NCBI RefSeq assembly: GCF_018860585.1
Contig: NZ_JAHKPR010000029.1
Span: 128,094 to 192,093, forward strand
DNA: 64,000 nt
Origin: Colwellia sp. E2M01
GTDB taxonomy: Bacteria; Pseudomonadota; Gammaproteobacteria; Enterobacterales; Alteromonadaceae
Direction: 5' to 3'
Below, piece by piece: positions 19,152 to 29,307 of the stretch. Made by a program: the position numbers and the translations under genes. How positions within the stretch are numbered: position 1 is the stretch's first letter; the number at the start of each line of letters is the position of its first letter. Under the pieces are notes generated by a model. That model searched no databases. It was given only the letters and a program-made list of their open reading frames with translations, and had not been told where the DNA came from.

Positions 19152-20072
19152 TCATTTATTCAGCGATGTATTACTAGCTAAGGTAGTTATAAAGGGGCTT
19201 TTTAACGGTATAGATTGCCGTATACGTGTTATTTCTTGTGGTTGATAATCAACACTAATATAACCTACACCTGTTTCTATAGTTTGTTCTATTTCGCCCC
19301 AAGGATTAATGATCATTGAATGCCCCCAAGTTTCACGGCCATTTTCATGAACACCTTCTTGCCCTGCAGCTATTATATATACTTGATTTTCAATCGCTCT
19401 GGCTTGTAATAGTGTTTGCCAGTGCGCCTTACCTGTTACCTTAGTAAATGCACTGGGCACGGTTATAATAGCCGCGCCAGCTTCAGTTAATTGTTGAAAT
19501 AAACTCGGAAAACGTAAATCAAAACAAACCGATAAACCAATAGCAGCTAACGGAGTTTCTATTACTTTTATTTCTTTACCTGCTTGAGTATATCGTGATT
19601 CGCAATAGCTTTTAGTATTATCACTTACGGTAACATCAAAGAGGTGTATTTTATCGTATTGCCCGATTAATTTACCATCAGGAGTAAATATACAGCTGCT
19701 GTTAGTAAACTGTTGTCCTGATGCAGATAAAATAGGTATGGTACCAGCAACTAAATACACCTGAAAACGTTGCGCCAATTCAGCCAGTGCGAGACAAAGC
19801 TTATTGTCTTTGCTTCCTTCTTGACTACTTGTGCTTTTTGCTAGGGCGAGTTGATCACTGTCTTTTCCACCAAAATACAAACAACATTCAGGTAACACGA
19901 CTAAATGATCAACAGTATCATGGTTTATATCATTATTTTTACACTGAGTAATTTTTTCTAAAATATCAGCAATACTGGCTAGGTTAGTCGTAACATTTGT
20001 CGCTGACGATAACTGTATTGCGCTTAGCCTGAGCTTAGACTGAGGTATAACGGTAGCGTTACTCAATGTCAT
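19152..20072 (-). CDS. Carbon-nitrogen hydrolase (Nit/omega-amidase type)
   Basis: This nitrilase-superfamily amidase has about 307 residues. The Glu-Lys-Cys triad is visible: Glu62 in VLPECCL, Lys141 in YDKIHLFDV and Cys183 in LSVCFDLRFP. The YDKIHLFDV plus CFDLRFP combination is typical of the Nit1/Nit2 branch, whose members hydrolyse deaminated glutathione or act as omega-amidases; the exact substrate is inference. The ATG at 20072 is chosen (a GTG at 20081 is also in frame). The start overlaps the end of yhdP, so the two are probably co-translated. Confidence 0.88.
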   Translation of the reverse strand: MTLSNATVIPQSKLRLSAIQLSSATNVTTNLASIADILEKITQCKNNDINHDTVDHLVVLPECCLYFGGKDSDQLALAKSTSSQEGSKDNKLCLALAELAQRFQVYLVAGTIPILSASGQQFTNSSCIFTPDGKLIGQYDKIHLFDVTVSDNTKSYCESRYTQAGKEIKVIETPLAAIGLSVCFDLRFPSLFQQLTEAGAAIITVPSAFTKVTGKAHWQTLLQARAIENQVYIIAAGQEGVHENGRETWGHSMIINPWGEIEQTIETGVGYISVDYQPQEITRIRQSIPLKSPFITTLASNTSLNK

Positions 20073-23000
20073 TTTCCCCACTTGTTATATTTTCTGGTGT
20101 AGTTTCAGCTGATGTTTCCAGTGCTGGCTTGTTATTCTCAGGCGTACTTATCATCAATAATTCTTTAGATAACGGGTTAGGTAGATTAGTTTGTTGACTA
20201 TCAGCAATAGGCAGCGCGGTGTCTACACTAATGCTCTTACTTTTTCGATCGACCTCTTTAAAGTCGGGATCCTCAATAGAGCCTGTAAGTTTAAAGTTAA
20301 ATTCTGAGACAACCTGTGATTTGATCACTTGATCTATGGCCACGCCAGCAAGAAATGTTACAGGGTTTAATGTCGCTATCCAAGCAAGTACCGGCAAACT
20401 AGAGGTTAAATTAGGTTTGTATGACATATCATAGTCAAGTTCACCTGTTACCAAATTGGTATGTCCCGTCATAAACAAGTTACCCGCGGTACCGTTCATT
20501 TCGGTATCATTGGTTTTAAGTAAGCCTTGCTCTAGTTGATAGTGACCCTGAATATTACTATAGAACATACCATCACTGAAAATATCACGAAAATCGAGCG
20601 TTAATTTTCGTACTAATGATTGCAAACTCAGTACGGAAAACAGTCTAGCTTTATCGCTCACTTCTGCCAAATAACCATCATCAAGTCGACCATGTACAGT
20701 GCCATCTAAATGATTGACTGAAAAGTCATGTAAACCACCTGGCCAATTAAGATCTAAATCAACTGTAGCACCACTGTCTTTTATAATAGATGCATAACCC
20801 ATCGCTTTGAGTTCACTTTCTACATCATCAACGTCTAAGCGCCCTGTTAATGTCGTTGTTGACTCATCTTTATTATGCCGCCAACGACCATTAAGGTTTA
20901 ACTTAGTTTTATTGCGTGATGCCGTAAAATTATTAAATTCAATAGTATCTTCGTTAGCTCGCTTAACAGTAAAGTCAACTACACCTAAGTTAAGTGAGCC
21001 GATACTGCAGCTATCACAATGAAACTTTATCGGGGGCATATTGGCAAAAATACTATCGTTTTCCTCTTTATCTATTAAAGAAGACTCTAATGGCTGAGGC
21101 CCCATAAGCTCAATTGATAATAATGGTGATGTGGTTGTATCAACGTTTAAGTTAGGGTTAATATTTTGTTCGTTTTCGACCACTTTTTCATGTTGCGGTA
21201 ATTTCAAAAATTCAGCATTAATATCGACCCCTTGCGCTAACCAATCTGGGTATATTTTTATTTGACTTCGTGTCTCTGTAGAATCAAGTAATAATAACTG
21301 CCACTCTGGCTTTTCTAACAAATTAAAGGTTACATGATTAAGCGCCTGTCCAAGAATGTTCAATTGCCCTACTGTGCCGCGAATACGGGTTGGCTTAGCT
21401 AAAAGAGGTTGCGTGTTGGCTTGCTCATTATCTATTGTTTTTGGCTCGTGGCTATCAAGAATGTCACTAATTAATATTTGCCATTGTGCAAAATCAACGT
21501 AGTCTAATTTGGTGGTTATATGAAAACCATCGTTCGGCAATACCATGTTACCTTTACCTAACATCAAATTAGCTCGCGTAAAAGTAACATTTTCATGATT
21601 AAGTAAGCCAGAAAAGTGCATTTCATCACCATAGTTTAAAACTATTTTTGACTCCTTATCTTCACCATGAATATTGACATTTAATGTGTTCTTTTGTGTT
21701 GAATTTTGCGCGTATGGCATTGGTAGCAATAGTTGAGTATTGGTTAACTCTGAACTAAATTTAGCATCGTATGAAAAGCCACCATCATGATGTTGATGCA
21801 AAGATAGTTCGCCCTGCCAAGGCAGTTCTCCTTGTGTATAGCTACGCAAAGAATCAGGAACATACGGCAACCATTGAGACTCTTGCCATAATGCTTGTAG
21901 CTTAATAGCCGTGTGGTAATAACTGTCTCGATCATTACCTGTGATATCTAATGTAACAGGCAAGCCTTGCCATATTAACTGCATATTTTTAGTATCTATC
22001 ACATCGTTTGCGAAGTTTAATTGACCTTGTACGTCACTAAAATTTAGCTGCGGCGCTTGTAAGGCAACTTTATTATTATCAAAATTGATACTGCCAGTTG
22101 CAACACCAAGTTCACTATCATCTAACGGTAGATTCAATGAAAAGTCACCGCTGACTTTACCTTGAATATTTATATAATCTAAGGCACTACCGACACTATT
22201 CTGTAATGGACTTTGGTTCATCAAACGACTAATATTACTGCTGTCAGTCGATTTTATATCTGCATCGACAAGAAGGACTGCCTCACCTGATAAATCAGCA
22301 ATACCTGCTGTTACTCCAGTTACGTCTAAACCTGCTAATAAACCATCTCGTCCGGTAATTAACATAGAGTTATTGGTGAAATTTAAGTTGGCAACAAAGT
22401 CATTAATTGAGGGCCAATTCTCAACAAACTTAAATTCAGCATCACTAAGCTCTGCATCCACTACAAAAATGCCACTGCCATCAGTAAATGGAAAACGACT
22501 AATAGGACCGTTAATAAGTACTTGAGCATTTTCGACTCGACCAGAAACAACCGCCGAATTTAAGTATTCAACTAAGTTATCACTCATGATCGGCAAAGGT
22601 AAATACCGCCCAACAAGCCCCGCATTGCCATTACTAACGTTAACAAGTAACGCTAAATTAACTTCATCATTTGTCGGTGCCTCAACATTAACTTGCGCTG
22701 ATAAATTGATCTCTTTTGATAAGAAGTCTAATTGCTCAACATTTAGTATCCAACCACTATTATCAAAGGCAACATTAAATTCACCGGTAAGCTTGTCATA
22801 AGGAAATGCTTGCACAAAAAGTTCATCAAAATCGAGACTTCCCTGCTCTGCAGAAAAGTCTATCGCTAAATAATTATCAACGAAGCTAAGTTGACCCGTG
22901 GCATTTTTTAAACCGGGAATACCATGGCTGTAACGACTATTTAATGCTGAAAAATTTGCTACCGCTTGCACCCCGGATTTATCGTTGCGGATATATATAT

Positions 23001-24135
23001 CTTCTACTTTACCGTTTAGACTCATATCGGAGAGTAATTTACGGGTCCCTTCATTAGCAACAATTAATGGCGTAAGTTCAGCTATCATGCTCAAATCAAC
23101 GTCAGATAAATGTAATGAAAAATCATTCGTATTTTTCGCTAACATCACCGTAAAATTTTGTGCTGCTTGTTCGTTCAACTGAAGCGTTAACGGGGTGCTG
23201 TATAAATTAAAGCTGCGTTCATGTTTATCTTTTACTAATAACACTTGCCCTTTTTCTAAGGTAAGTCGTTGCTTATCACCATGATAAGACCACGCCATAT
23301 AGCTATCTGAAAAGTTTACCTTTAAACGTTTTATCTGACTTTTTTTAACTTCAAGCCAAGCAGAGAAGTTAATATCACTTTTTGTTTTATCGTCCTCAAG
23401 CACTAAAACATTGTCTAGCCAAGGTGTGATATCAATATGATTCGCTTGCAAGTATGCGTCGCCAGTAAGCCCTGTTATTTTTTTACCACGTAGGTCTAGT
23501 TTTAAGGTGAGGTTATTAGAGCTTAATTCATTAAGCACCACGCTACCTTGTGCTTGATGGCGAGAACCATTATTAACCCAGCGTAATGTATTCAACCGAA
23601 TACTGCGTGTTATTGTTTCATTGCGAACCGTTACATGACTATTCAGAATAGAAAATCTTTTTATTTTATTTAGAAAAACATCACTAATAAAATCAATATC
23701 ATTCATTTCATCACTATTATCGTTCGCTATTTCATCAGCATCTGCTGCTAACCATAGCTGTTCATTAACATCGATATCTGCGCCAGAGATAAATAAATTT
23801 TTGGAAATAAGATCTTGTTGAGAAATGCTTTGCCAAAAGTCGACTTGTAATTCAAGTTGCTTGATAAATACCGAGGTATTGTCTGTCTCAATGATTTGTA
23901 CATTGCCAAGCACAAGACTTGGGCCAAAATCTTGCCAAGTCATGCTTAAGTCACCAATAACTATATTGCTATTGGCTTGTTCATTGAGATAATTTTGTAG
24001 AGGGAGCTGATAATGGTGAACAAAAGGGAGTAATAGACGAAAGGCACTAATGGCTACTGCTAACAGTACCAATAAAATGGCTACTGTTTTATAAAGGTAA
24101 TTTAACCAACGGTTCGAAGTGCCGACAATATTCAT
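20059..24135 (-). CDS. yhdP: AsmA-like lipid transport protein YhdP
   Basis: YhdP is a very large inner-membrane-anchored periplasmic protein of the AsmA/TamB bridge-like family. In E. coli, YhdP, TamB and YdbH together carry phospholipid to the outer membrane. The product has 1358 residues (E. coli 1266), one N-terminal membrane helix (about 14-34), a long beta-rich body (DUF3971), and the C-terminal AsmA-like part with DYDMSYKPNLTSSLPVLAWI and NPVTFLAGVAIDQVIK. The last 60 or so residues are polar and low in complexity. With mla and lpt genes also in the window, three lipid-transport systems are present. Confidence 0.93.
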   Translation of the reverse strand: MNIVGTSNRWLNYLYKTVAILLVLLAVAISAFRLLLPFVHHYQLPLQNYLNEQANSNIVIGDLSMTWQDFGPSLVLGNVQIIETDNTSVFIKQLELQVDFWQSISQQDLISKNLFISGADIDVNEQLWLAADADEIANDNSDEMNDIDFISDVFLNKIKRFSILNSHVTVRNETITRSIRLNTLRWVNNGSRHQAQGSVVLNELSSNNLTLKLDLRGKKITGLTGDAYLQANHIDITPWLDNVLVLEDDKTKSDINFSAWLEVKKSQIKRLKVNFSDSYMAWSYHGDKQRLTLEKGQVLLVKDKHERSFNLYSTPLTLQLNEQAAQNFTVMLAKNTNDFSLHLSDVDLSMIAELTPLIVANEGTRKLLSDMSLNGKVEDIYIRNDKSGVQAVANFSALNSRYSHGIPGLKNATGQLSFVDNYLAIDFSAEQGSLDFDELFVQAFPYDKLTGEFNVAFDNSGWILNVEQLDFLSKEINLSAQVNVEAPTNDEVNLALLVNVSNGNAGLVGRYLPLPIMSDNLVEYLNSAVVSGRVENAQVLINGPISRFPFTDGSGIFVVDAELSDAEFKFVENWPSINDFVANLNFTNNSMLITGRDGLLAGLDVTGVTAGIADLSGEAVLLVDADIKSTDSSNISRLMNQSPLQNSVGSALDYINIQGKVSGDFSLNLPLDDSELGVATGSINFDNNKVALQAPQLNFSDVQGQLNFANDVIDTKNMQLIWQGLPVTLDITGNDRDSYYHTAIKLQALWQESQWLPYVPDSLRSYTQGELPWQGELSLHQHHDGGFSYDAKFSSELTNTQLLLPMPYAQNSTQKNTLNVNIHGEDKESKIVLNYGDEMHFSGLLNHENVTFTRANLMLGKGNMVLPNDGFHITTKLDYVDFAQWQILISDILDSHEPKTIDNEQANTQPLLAKPTRIRGTVGQLNILGQALNHVTFNLLEKPEWQLLLLDSTETRSQIKIYPDWLAQGVDINAEFLKLPQHEKVVENEQNINPNLNVDTTTSPLLSIELMGPQPLESSLIDKEENDSIFANMPPIKFHCDSCSIGSLNLGVVDFTVKRANEDTIEFNNFTASRNKTKLNLNGRWRHNKDESTTTLTGRLDVDDVESELKAMGYASIIKDSGATVDLDLNWPGGLHDFSVNHLDGTVHGRLDDGYLAEVSDKARLFSVLSLQSLVRKLTLDFRDIFSDGMFYSNIQGHYQLEQGLLKTNDTEMNGTAGNLFMTGHTNLVTGELDYDMSYKPNLTSSLPVLAWIATLNPVTFLAGVAIDQVIKSQVVSEFNFKLTGSIEDPDFKEVDRKSKSISVDTALPIADSQQTNLPNPLSKELLMISTPENNKPALETSAETTPENITSGENDIE

Positions 24136-24207
24136 TAAAGCTGAAGTTATCCTATCTTATGCATAGCAGTATATTTACCTTTACGAAATAGATGAGTAAA
24201 CATCAAC

Positions 24208-25665
24208 TTACATCATCACAACGTCAAATTGCTCCTGATTATACATGGGTTCGGCTTGTACTTTAATTAACTTACCAATAAAAACTTCAACTTCTGCTAA
24301 ATTATGGCGCTCATCTTCTTGTAAGAAGTCGGTAACGGCAGTAGAAGCATAAACAATGAACTTATCCGCGTCGTGAGCACGATTAACACGCACAATTTCT
24401 CTGAGTATTTCAAAACAAACAGTTTCAACTGTTTTTAAGTGACCTCGCCCTGAACACAGCGGACATTCTCCACATAGAATATGCTCTAAGCTTTCACGAG
24501 TACGTTGCCGTGTCATTTCAACCAAGCCTAGAGCAGAAAAACCATGTAGGCTATATTTCACTTTGTCTTTGCTCATCGCCATATCAAGACTATTTAACAC
24601 GCGACGTTTATGATCGTCATTATGCATATCAATAAAGTCTACAATGATGATACCCCCTAAGTTTCTTAGCCTTAGCTGTCTTGCAATAACTTGTGTGGCT
24701 TCGATATTAGTACTAAATATTGTGTCTTCGAGGTTTCTATGACCAACAAATGCACCAGTATTTATATCAATAGTAGTCATTGCTTCTGTTTGGTCAATAA
24801 TTAAATAACCACCTGATTTAAGTTCTATTTTGCGGTGCAAGGCACGTTGAATTTCTTGCTCTGCTGAGAACAGATCAAAAATAGGTCTTTCACCTGGGTA
24901 GTATTCTAATGACGGCGTTAATTCAGGAATAAACTCTTCGGTAAATGCAACAAGCTCTTGAAAGGCTAGTTTAGAGTCAACACGGATCCGTTCAATGTTG
25001 ATACCAACAAAATCACGTAACACACGAAATGATAAAGATAAATCTTGATATAAAGGCAGTTTGGTTTGTTTACGTTGTTTACGGGTAATTACTTTTTGCC
25101 ATACACGACGTAAAAACTCCGCATCATGCTGCAGCTCTATTTCACCTGCGCCTTCACCGGCAGTACGCACAATAAAGCCTTGTTGATCATCGCAATACGG
25201 ATTCACAATATTTTTTAAACGCTCACGTTCTTTTTCATCTTCAATACGTAATGAAATTCCAGCATGTTGCGCATTAGGCATTAATACCAAATAACGAGAC
25301 GCAACGGTAATGTCTGTAGTTAACCGTGCACCTTTAGTACCTAACGGGTCTTTCACCACCTGCACCATAATGTACTGGCCTTCATGCACTAAAGAACGAA
25401 TATCAGGTACTTGTTCAGAGTCTTCCTTTAAAATCAGCTTACTTTTAATATCTGAAGCATGAAGAAATGCGGCTTTATCTAACTTAATATCAACAAAAGC
25501 AGCTTGCATACCAGGTAATACTCGGATTATTTTGCCTAAATAAATATTACCAACAATACCGCGTTTAGCTTCTCGCTGAATGTGTACTTCTTGTAACGAA
25601 CCATTTTCAACTAATGCAACGCGCGTTTCGCTTGGGGTAACGTTAATTAATAATTCAGCGCTCAT
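24208..25665 (-). CDS. rng: Ribonuclease G
   Basis: RNase G is an endoribonuclease of the RNase E family that matures the 5' end of 16S rRNA and trims some mRNAs. The open frame begins at 25683, but the ATG at 25665 gives the family start MSAELLINVTPSETRVALVE and has AAGGAC six bases upstream. It has an S1-like domain (GIVGNIYLGKIIRVLPGMQAAFVD), the metal-binding aspartates in TTIDINTGAFVG and GGIIIVDFIDM, and the zinc-link cysteines in CGECPLCSGRG. At 485 residues it lacks the long C-terminal scaffold of RNase E. The gene order mreBCD-maf-rng-yhdP is as in E. coli. Confidence 0.97.
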   Translation of the reverse strand: MSAELLINVTPSETRVALVENGSLQEVHIQREAKRGIVGNIYLGKIIRVLPGMQAAFVDIKLDKAAFLHASDIKSKLILKEDSEQVPDIRSLVHEGQYIMVQVVKDPLGTKGARLTTDITVASRYLVLMPNAQHAGISLRIEDEKERERLKNIVNPYCDDQQGFIVRTAGEGAGEIELQHDAEFLRRVWQKVITRKQRKQTKLPLYQDLSLSFRVLRDFVGINIERIRVDSKLAFQELVAFTEEFIPELTPSLEYYPGERPIFDLFSAEQEIQRALHRKIELKSGGYLIIDQTEAMTTIDINTGAFVGHRNLEDTIFSTNIEATQVIARQLRLRNLGGIIIVDFIDMHNDDHKRRVLNSLDMAMSKDKVKYSLHGFSALGLVEMTRQRTRESLEHILCGECPLCSGRGHLKTVETVCFEILREIVRVNRAHDADKFIVYASTAVTDFLQEDERHNLAEVEVFIGKLIKVQAEPMYNQEQFDVVMM

Positions 25666-25695
25666 AATTAGTCCTTTCTTCACTTAATTTTTAAA

Positions 25696-26328
25696 TTATT
25701 TTTTACACTTGATAGCGCCAACAAAGCCCGCTTCAGTTAATAAATTGTTAGTTTCGTATAATGGCAATCCAACAACAGCTGAATAACTACCGTTAATGTT
25801 TTTAACAAACTGCCCAGCAATACCTTGAATACCATAACTGCCAGCTTTGTCTTGCGGCTCACCTGTTAACCAATAGGCTGCAATTTCGTCTTTACTGAGT
25901 GTTTTAAATGTCACATCGGTTAACACAACCTTGCCTTGTACGTGATTTTTTCCCACTAAAGCAATAGCAGTTAATACTTGATGTTGATTGTTAGACAACA
26001 AAGATAGCGTTTTAATACAATCTTTTTCATCGGTGGGTTTACCTAATATGATGCCATCAAACACCACACTGGTGTCAGAGCCTAATACAAAGCTACATTC
26101 TTGCTCATTAGCTGGCAAGTGATTAAATATATGTTGAGCTTTCTGTTTAGCTAAACGTAAAACATATTCATGTGCAGTTTCTGAATCTATAACGGTTTCA
26201 TCAATATCACTGATTTGTATTGAAAACTCAAAACCAAGTTGTGCAAGTAGAGCGCTACGCCTAGGTGACTGGGAAGCTAATATTAATTTTTTCTGAGGGT
26301 TATTTGAACTTGCTGTTACGTTAATCAT
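25696..26328 (-). CDS. maf: Maf-type nucleoside triphosphate pyrophosphatase
   Basis: Maf/YhdE proteins hydrolyse dTTP, UTP and modified nucleotides to monophosphates. The 210-residue product has the N-terminal signature LASQSPRRSALLAQLG, the central SDTSVVFDG and GKP segments, and the C-terminal GSYGIQGIAGQFVKNINGSY region. The location between mreD and rng indicates the YhdE orthologue (dTTP/UTPase type) rather than the m7GTP-specific YceF. The stop lies 12 bases before the rng reading frame opens. Confidence 0.95.
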   Translation of the reverse strand: MINVTASSNNPQKKLILASQSPRRSALLAQLGFEFSIQISDIDETVIDSETAHEYVLRLAKQKAQHIFNHLPANEQECSFVLGSDTSVVFDGIILGKPTDEKDCIKTLSLLSNNQHQVLTAIALVGKNHVQGKVVLTDVTFKTLSKDEIAAYWLTGEPQDKAGSYGIQGIAGQFVKNINGSYSAVVGLPLYETNNLLTEAGFVGAIKCKK

Positions 26329-26443
26329 AAATCTTATATTCTGCAGTTATAGCTAGAGCTTAGGAAAGTTTATAGAACAGCCATTAATGTTTTATTACGC
26401 TTTAATACCGTACTTGATGTTTTTTAACTCATCATTAAACGAA

Positions 26444-26923
26444 CTACTTAATTTTAAAGTGTCTACGCACTCGGCGCAGTAATAAAAACAACCAAGGCCA
26501 AAGTATAATTGAGGTAATAACAGGATATAAATAATTGGGTAAGAATACCGCATCAGTTAAGAAACGCTGCAACCAAAATACGACTAGGTGATATTGCGCT
26601 GATAAAACGCCAATAATAAGTGCTTGTTGTGAAACAGAAAAATTTCTAATTTTTTGAAAATTAACGACTACAATATAAATAGATAACGCCATGGCACATG
26701 CGTGCACACCTAACACCGACCCAAGTAATACATCAAGGATAAAGCCCATTACCCAAGCGGTAACAATGTTAACTTTATTAGGCAAAGCTAAACACCAGTA
26801 CACTAAAATAATTAACACCCAATCAGGACGAAAAACATCAACCCCTAGTGGCATAGGCATAATACTAGCAATTAATGCGATTAATAAAGTCAGTAAAATA
26901 ATGATGCCGTTATTACTAAACAT
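26444..26923 (-). CDS. mreD: Rod shape-determining protein MreD
   Basis: MreD is an inner-membrane protein of the elongasome. The product has 159 residues and about five membrane segments, with the PMPLGVDVFRPDWVLIILVYW start region typical of gammaproteobacterial MreD and the GFILDVLLGSVLGVHA segment. It overlaps mreC by one base (TAATG), so mreC and mreD are coupled. Confidence 0.95.
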   Translation of the reverse strand: MFSNNGIIILLTLLIALIASIMPMPLGVDVFRPDWVLIILVYWCLALPNKVNIVTAWVMGFILDVLLGSVLGVHACAMALSIYIVVVNFQKIRNFSVSQQALIIGVLSAQYHLVVFWLQRFLTDAVFLPNYLYPVITSIILWPWLFLLLRRVRRHFKIK

Positions 26924-27867
26924 TAGTTTACACCTGCTGCAATATGTTTTTTAGCTTTCTCTTTTTTAAGATTCTTTTCTTTAACGTTTTCTTTAGTATT
27001 ACCTTTCTGAGACTTATTATTTTTACCTATAGAAGAGTCCTGAACAGTTTTTTCTTTAGAAAGTAATAGGATATATCGTAATCTGTCTATTTGGGCGATA
27101 GGTTGGCTATAAATCACTGCAAATTCTCGAGACTCATCGGCACGTACAAACACAACCTTAGAGACAGGGTAGCCTTCCGGGTATTTTCCGCCTAAGCCGG
27201 AAGTGACTAACAAATCACCTTCTTTAACGTCTGCACTGTGAGGAACAAAATTATGAATTAATCTATCTATTTGACCACTGCCTGAAGCAACTAATCTTAA
27301 ACCATTACGTTGCACTCGTACGGGAATAGCATGTGAAATATCAGTCATTAAAATAACACGAGAGCTACTCGCGCCAGCATGTAGTATTTGACCAACAATA
27401 CCTTTTTCATCAAGTACTGGTTGACCTTCAAACACACCATCATTCGCGCCACGATTGATAACAACTTGATGTGAATAAGGGTCACTATCAACGGCTAATA
27501 TTTCAGCAAACATTTTTTTACTTTCACCGCTAACAGGTGAGGCTAACAAGGAGCGAAGTCGTTCATTTTCTTGGCGAAGTATGCTGAGCTGCATTGATTG
27601 CTCATGAAAGAAAAGCTCGTTAACACGATACTCTTGGTTTTCTTCCATCAGCTGTTGACGAGTTACCAGGTTTTCAGAAGCCCAGTTCATCACTTGTTTA
27701 GGGGCGTTGGCCATATATTGCAAAGGACTAACTAGGGACTGTAAGTAACCACGGGCGGTTTCAAAACTACCCATTTTGTGGTCGAAAAAAATCAAAGCGG
27801 CAGAGCAGATTAGCAACAGAATAAGTCGATGCCCTGGAGATGTGCCTTGATTAAATATTGGGTTCAT
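26923..27867 (-). CDS. mreC: Rod shape-determining protein MreC
   Basis: MreC is a bitopic inner-membrane protein that links MreB to the wall synthases PBP2 and RodA. The 314-residue protein has one N-terminal membrane helix (about 13-30), a coiled-coil dimerisation region (about 68-110, with HEQSMQLSILRQENERLRSL) and the double beta-barrel domain (about 115-275, with GQPVLDEKGIVGQI and DLLVTSGLGGKYPEGYPV). The last 35 residues are a lysine-rich tail. It is separated from mreB by 219 bases that contain a repeat element. Confidence 0.96.
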   Translation of the reverse strand: MNPIFNQGTSPGHRLILLLICSAALIFFDHKMGSFETARGYLQSLVSPLQYMANAPKQVMNWASENLVTRQQLMEENQEYRVNELFFHEQSMQLSILRQENERLRSLLASPVSGESKKMFAEILAVDSDPYSHQVVINRGANDGVFEGQPVLDEKGIVGQILHAGASSSRVILMTDISHAIPVRVQRNGLRLVASGSGQIDRLIHNFVPHSADVKEGDLLVTSGLGGKYPEGYPVSKVVFVRADESREFAVIYSQPIAQIDRLRYILLLSKEKTVQDSSIGKNNKSQKGNTKENVKEKNLKKEKAKKHIAAGVN

Positions 27868-27987
27868 AAAATGTTACAAGGTAGAAGTACTAGATTATAA
27901 GGCTTCAAGTCGGTTATTTTTTCATACGTAATAAAGCAACATGCAAATAATTTATTACTATTTATCCATCAATATTTTATTCAAAGT

Positions 27988-28067
27988 CATTTGGTTCAAG
28001 TACAAGGCGATAGCACGGAGTTGACGTTAGTCAATGAGTACTTTCAACGCGGTAATTGAACCAAATG
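27988..28067. repeat. Intra-operon hairpin repeat, copy 1 (mreB-mreC)
   Basis: Perfect 12-base arms (CATTTGGTTCAA at 27988-27999 and TTGAACCAAATG at 28056-28067) flank a 56-base centre. The centre holds a 29-base core (28013-28041) that is identical to the core at 57151-57179, and the core contains a small palindrome TTGAC-GTTA-GTCAA. The element starts 19 bases after the mreB stop codon. The arms differ completely from those of copy 2, yet both pairs are self-complementary. Confidence 0.85.
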
Positions 28068-28086
28068 GCAAAGAAGAAACATTGAT

Positions 28087-29133
<1,047 letters not shown>

Positions 29134-29287
29134 TCAAAATGTCCTGTAATGTACTAATAAAGCAAACGCTGATTGTGTGCGAAAATTCGTGCGAGAATGC
29201 GTGCGAATAACAGATCGGATAATGATACCTTAGTCTAACGCTAATGTGTTGCTTTTTTTAAGATAAAACGTAAAGAAAAAGTAACGA

Positions 29288-29302
29288 GTTATTATAAATA
29301 AC
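29288..29302 (-). terminator. Weak hairpin after mshQ
   Basis: GTTATT-ATA-AATAAC (6-bp arms, 3-base loop) lies 6 bases after the mshQ stop. On the minus strand it is followed by CTCGTTAC and then T-rich sequence. The stem is all A/T but for one pair, so it is at best a weak terminator of the msh operon. Confidence 0.3.
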
Positions 29303-29307
29303 GACTA

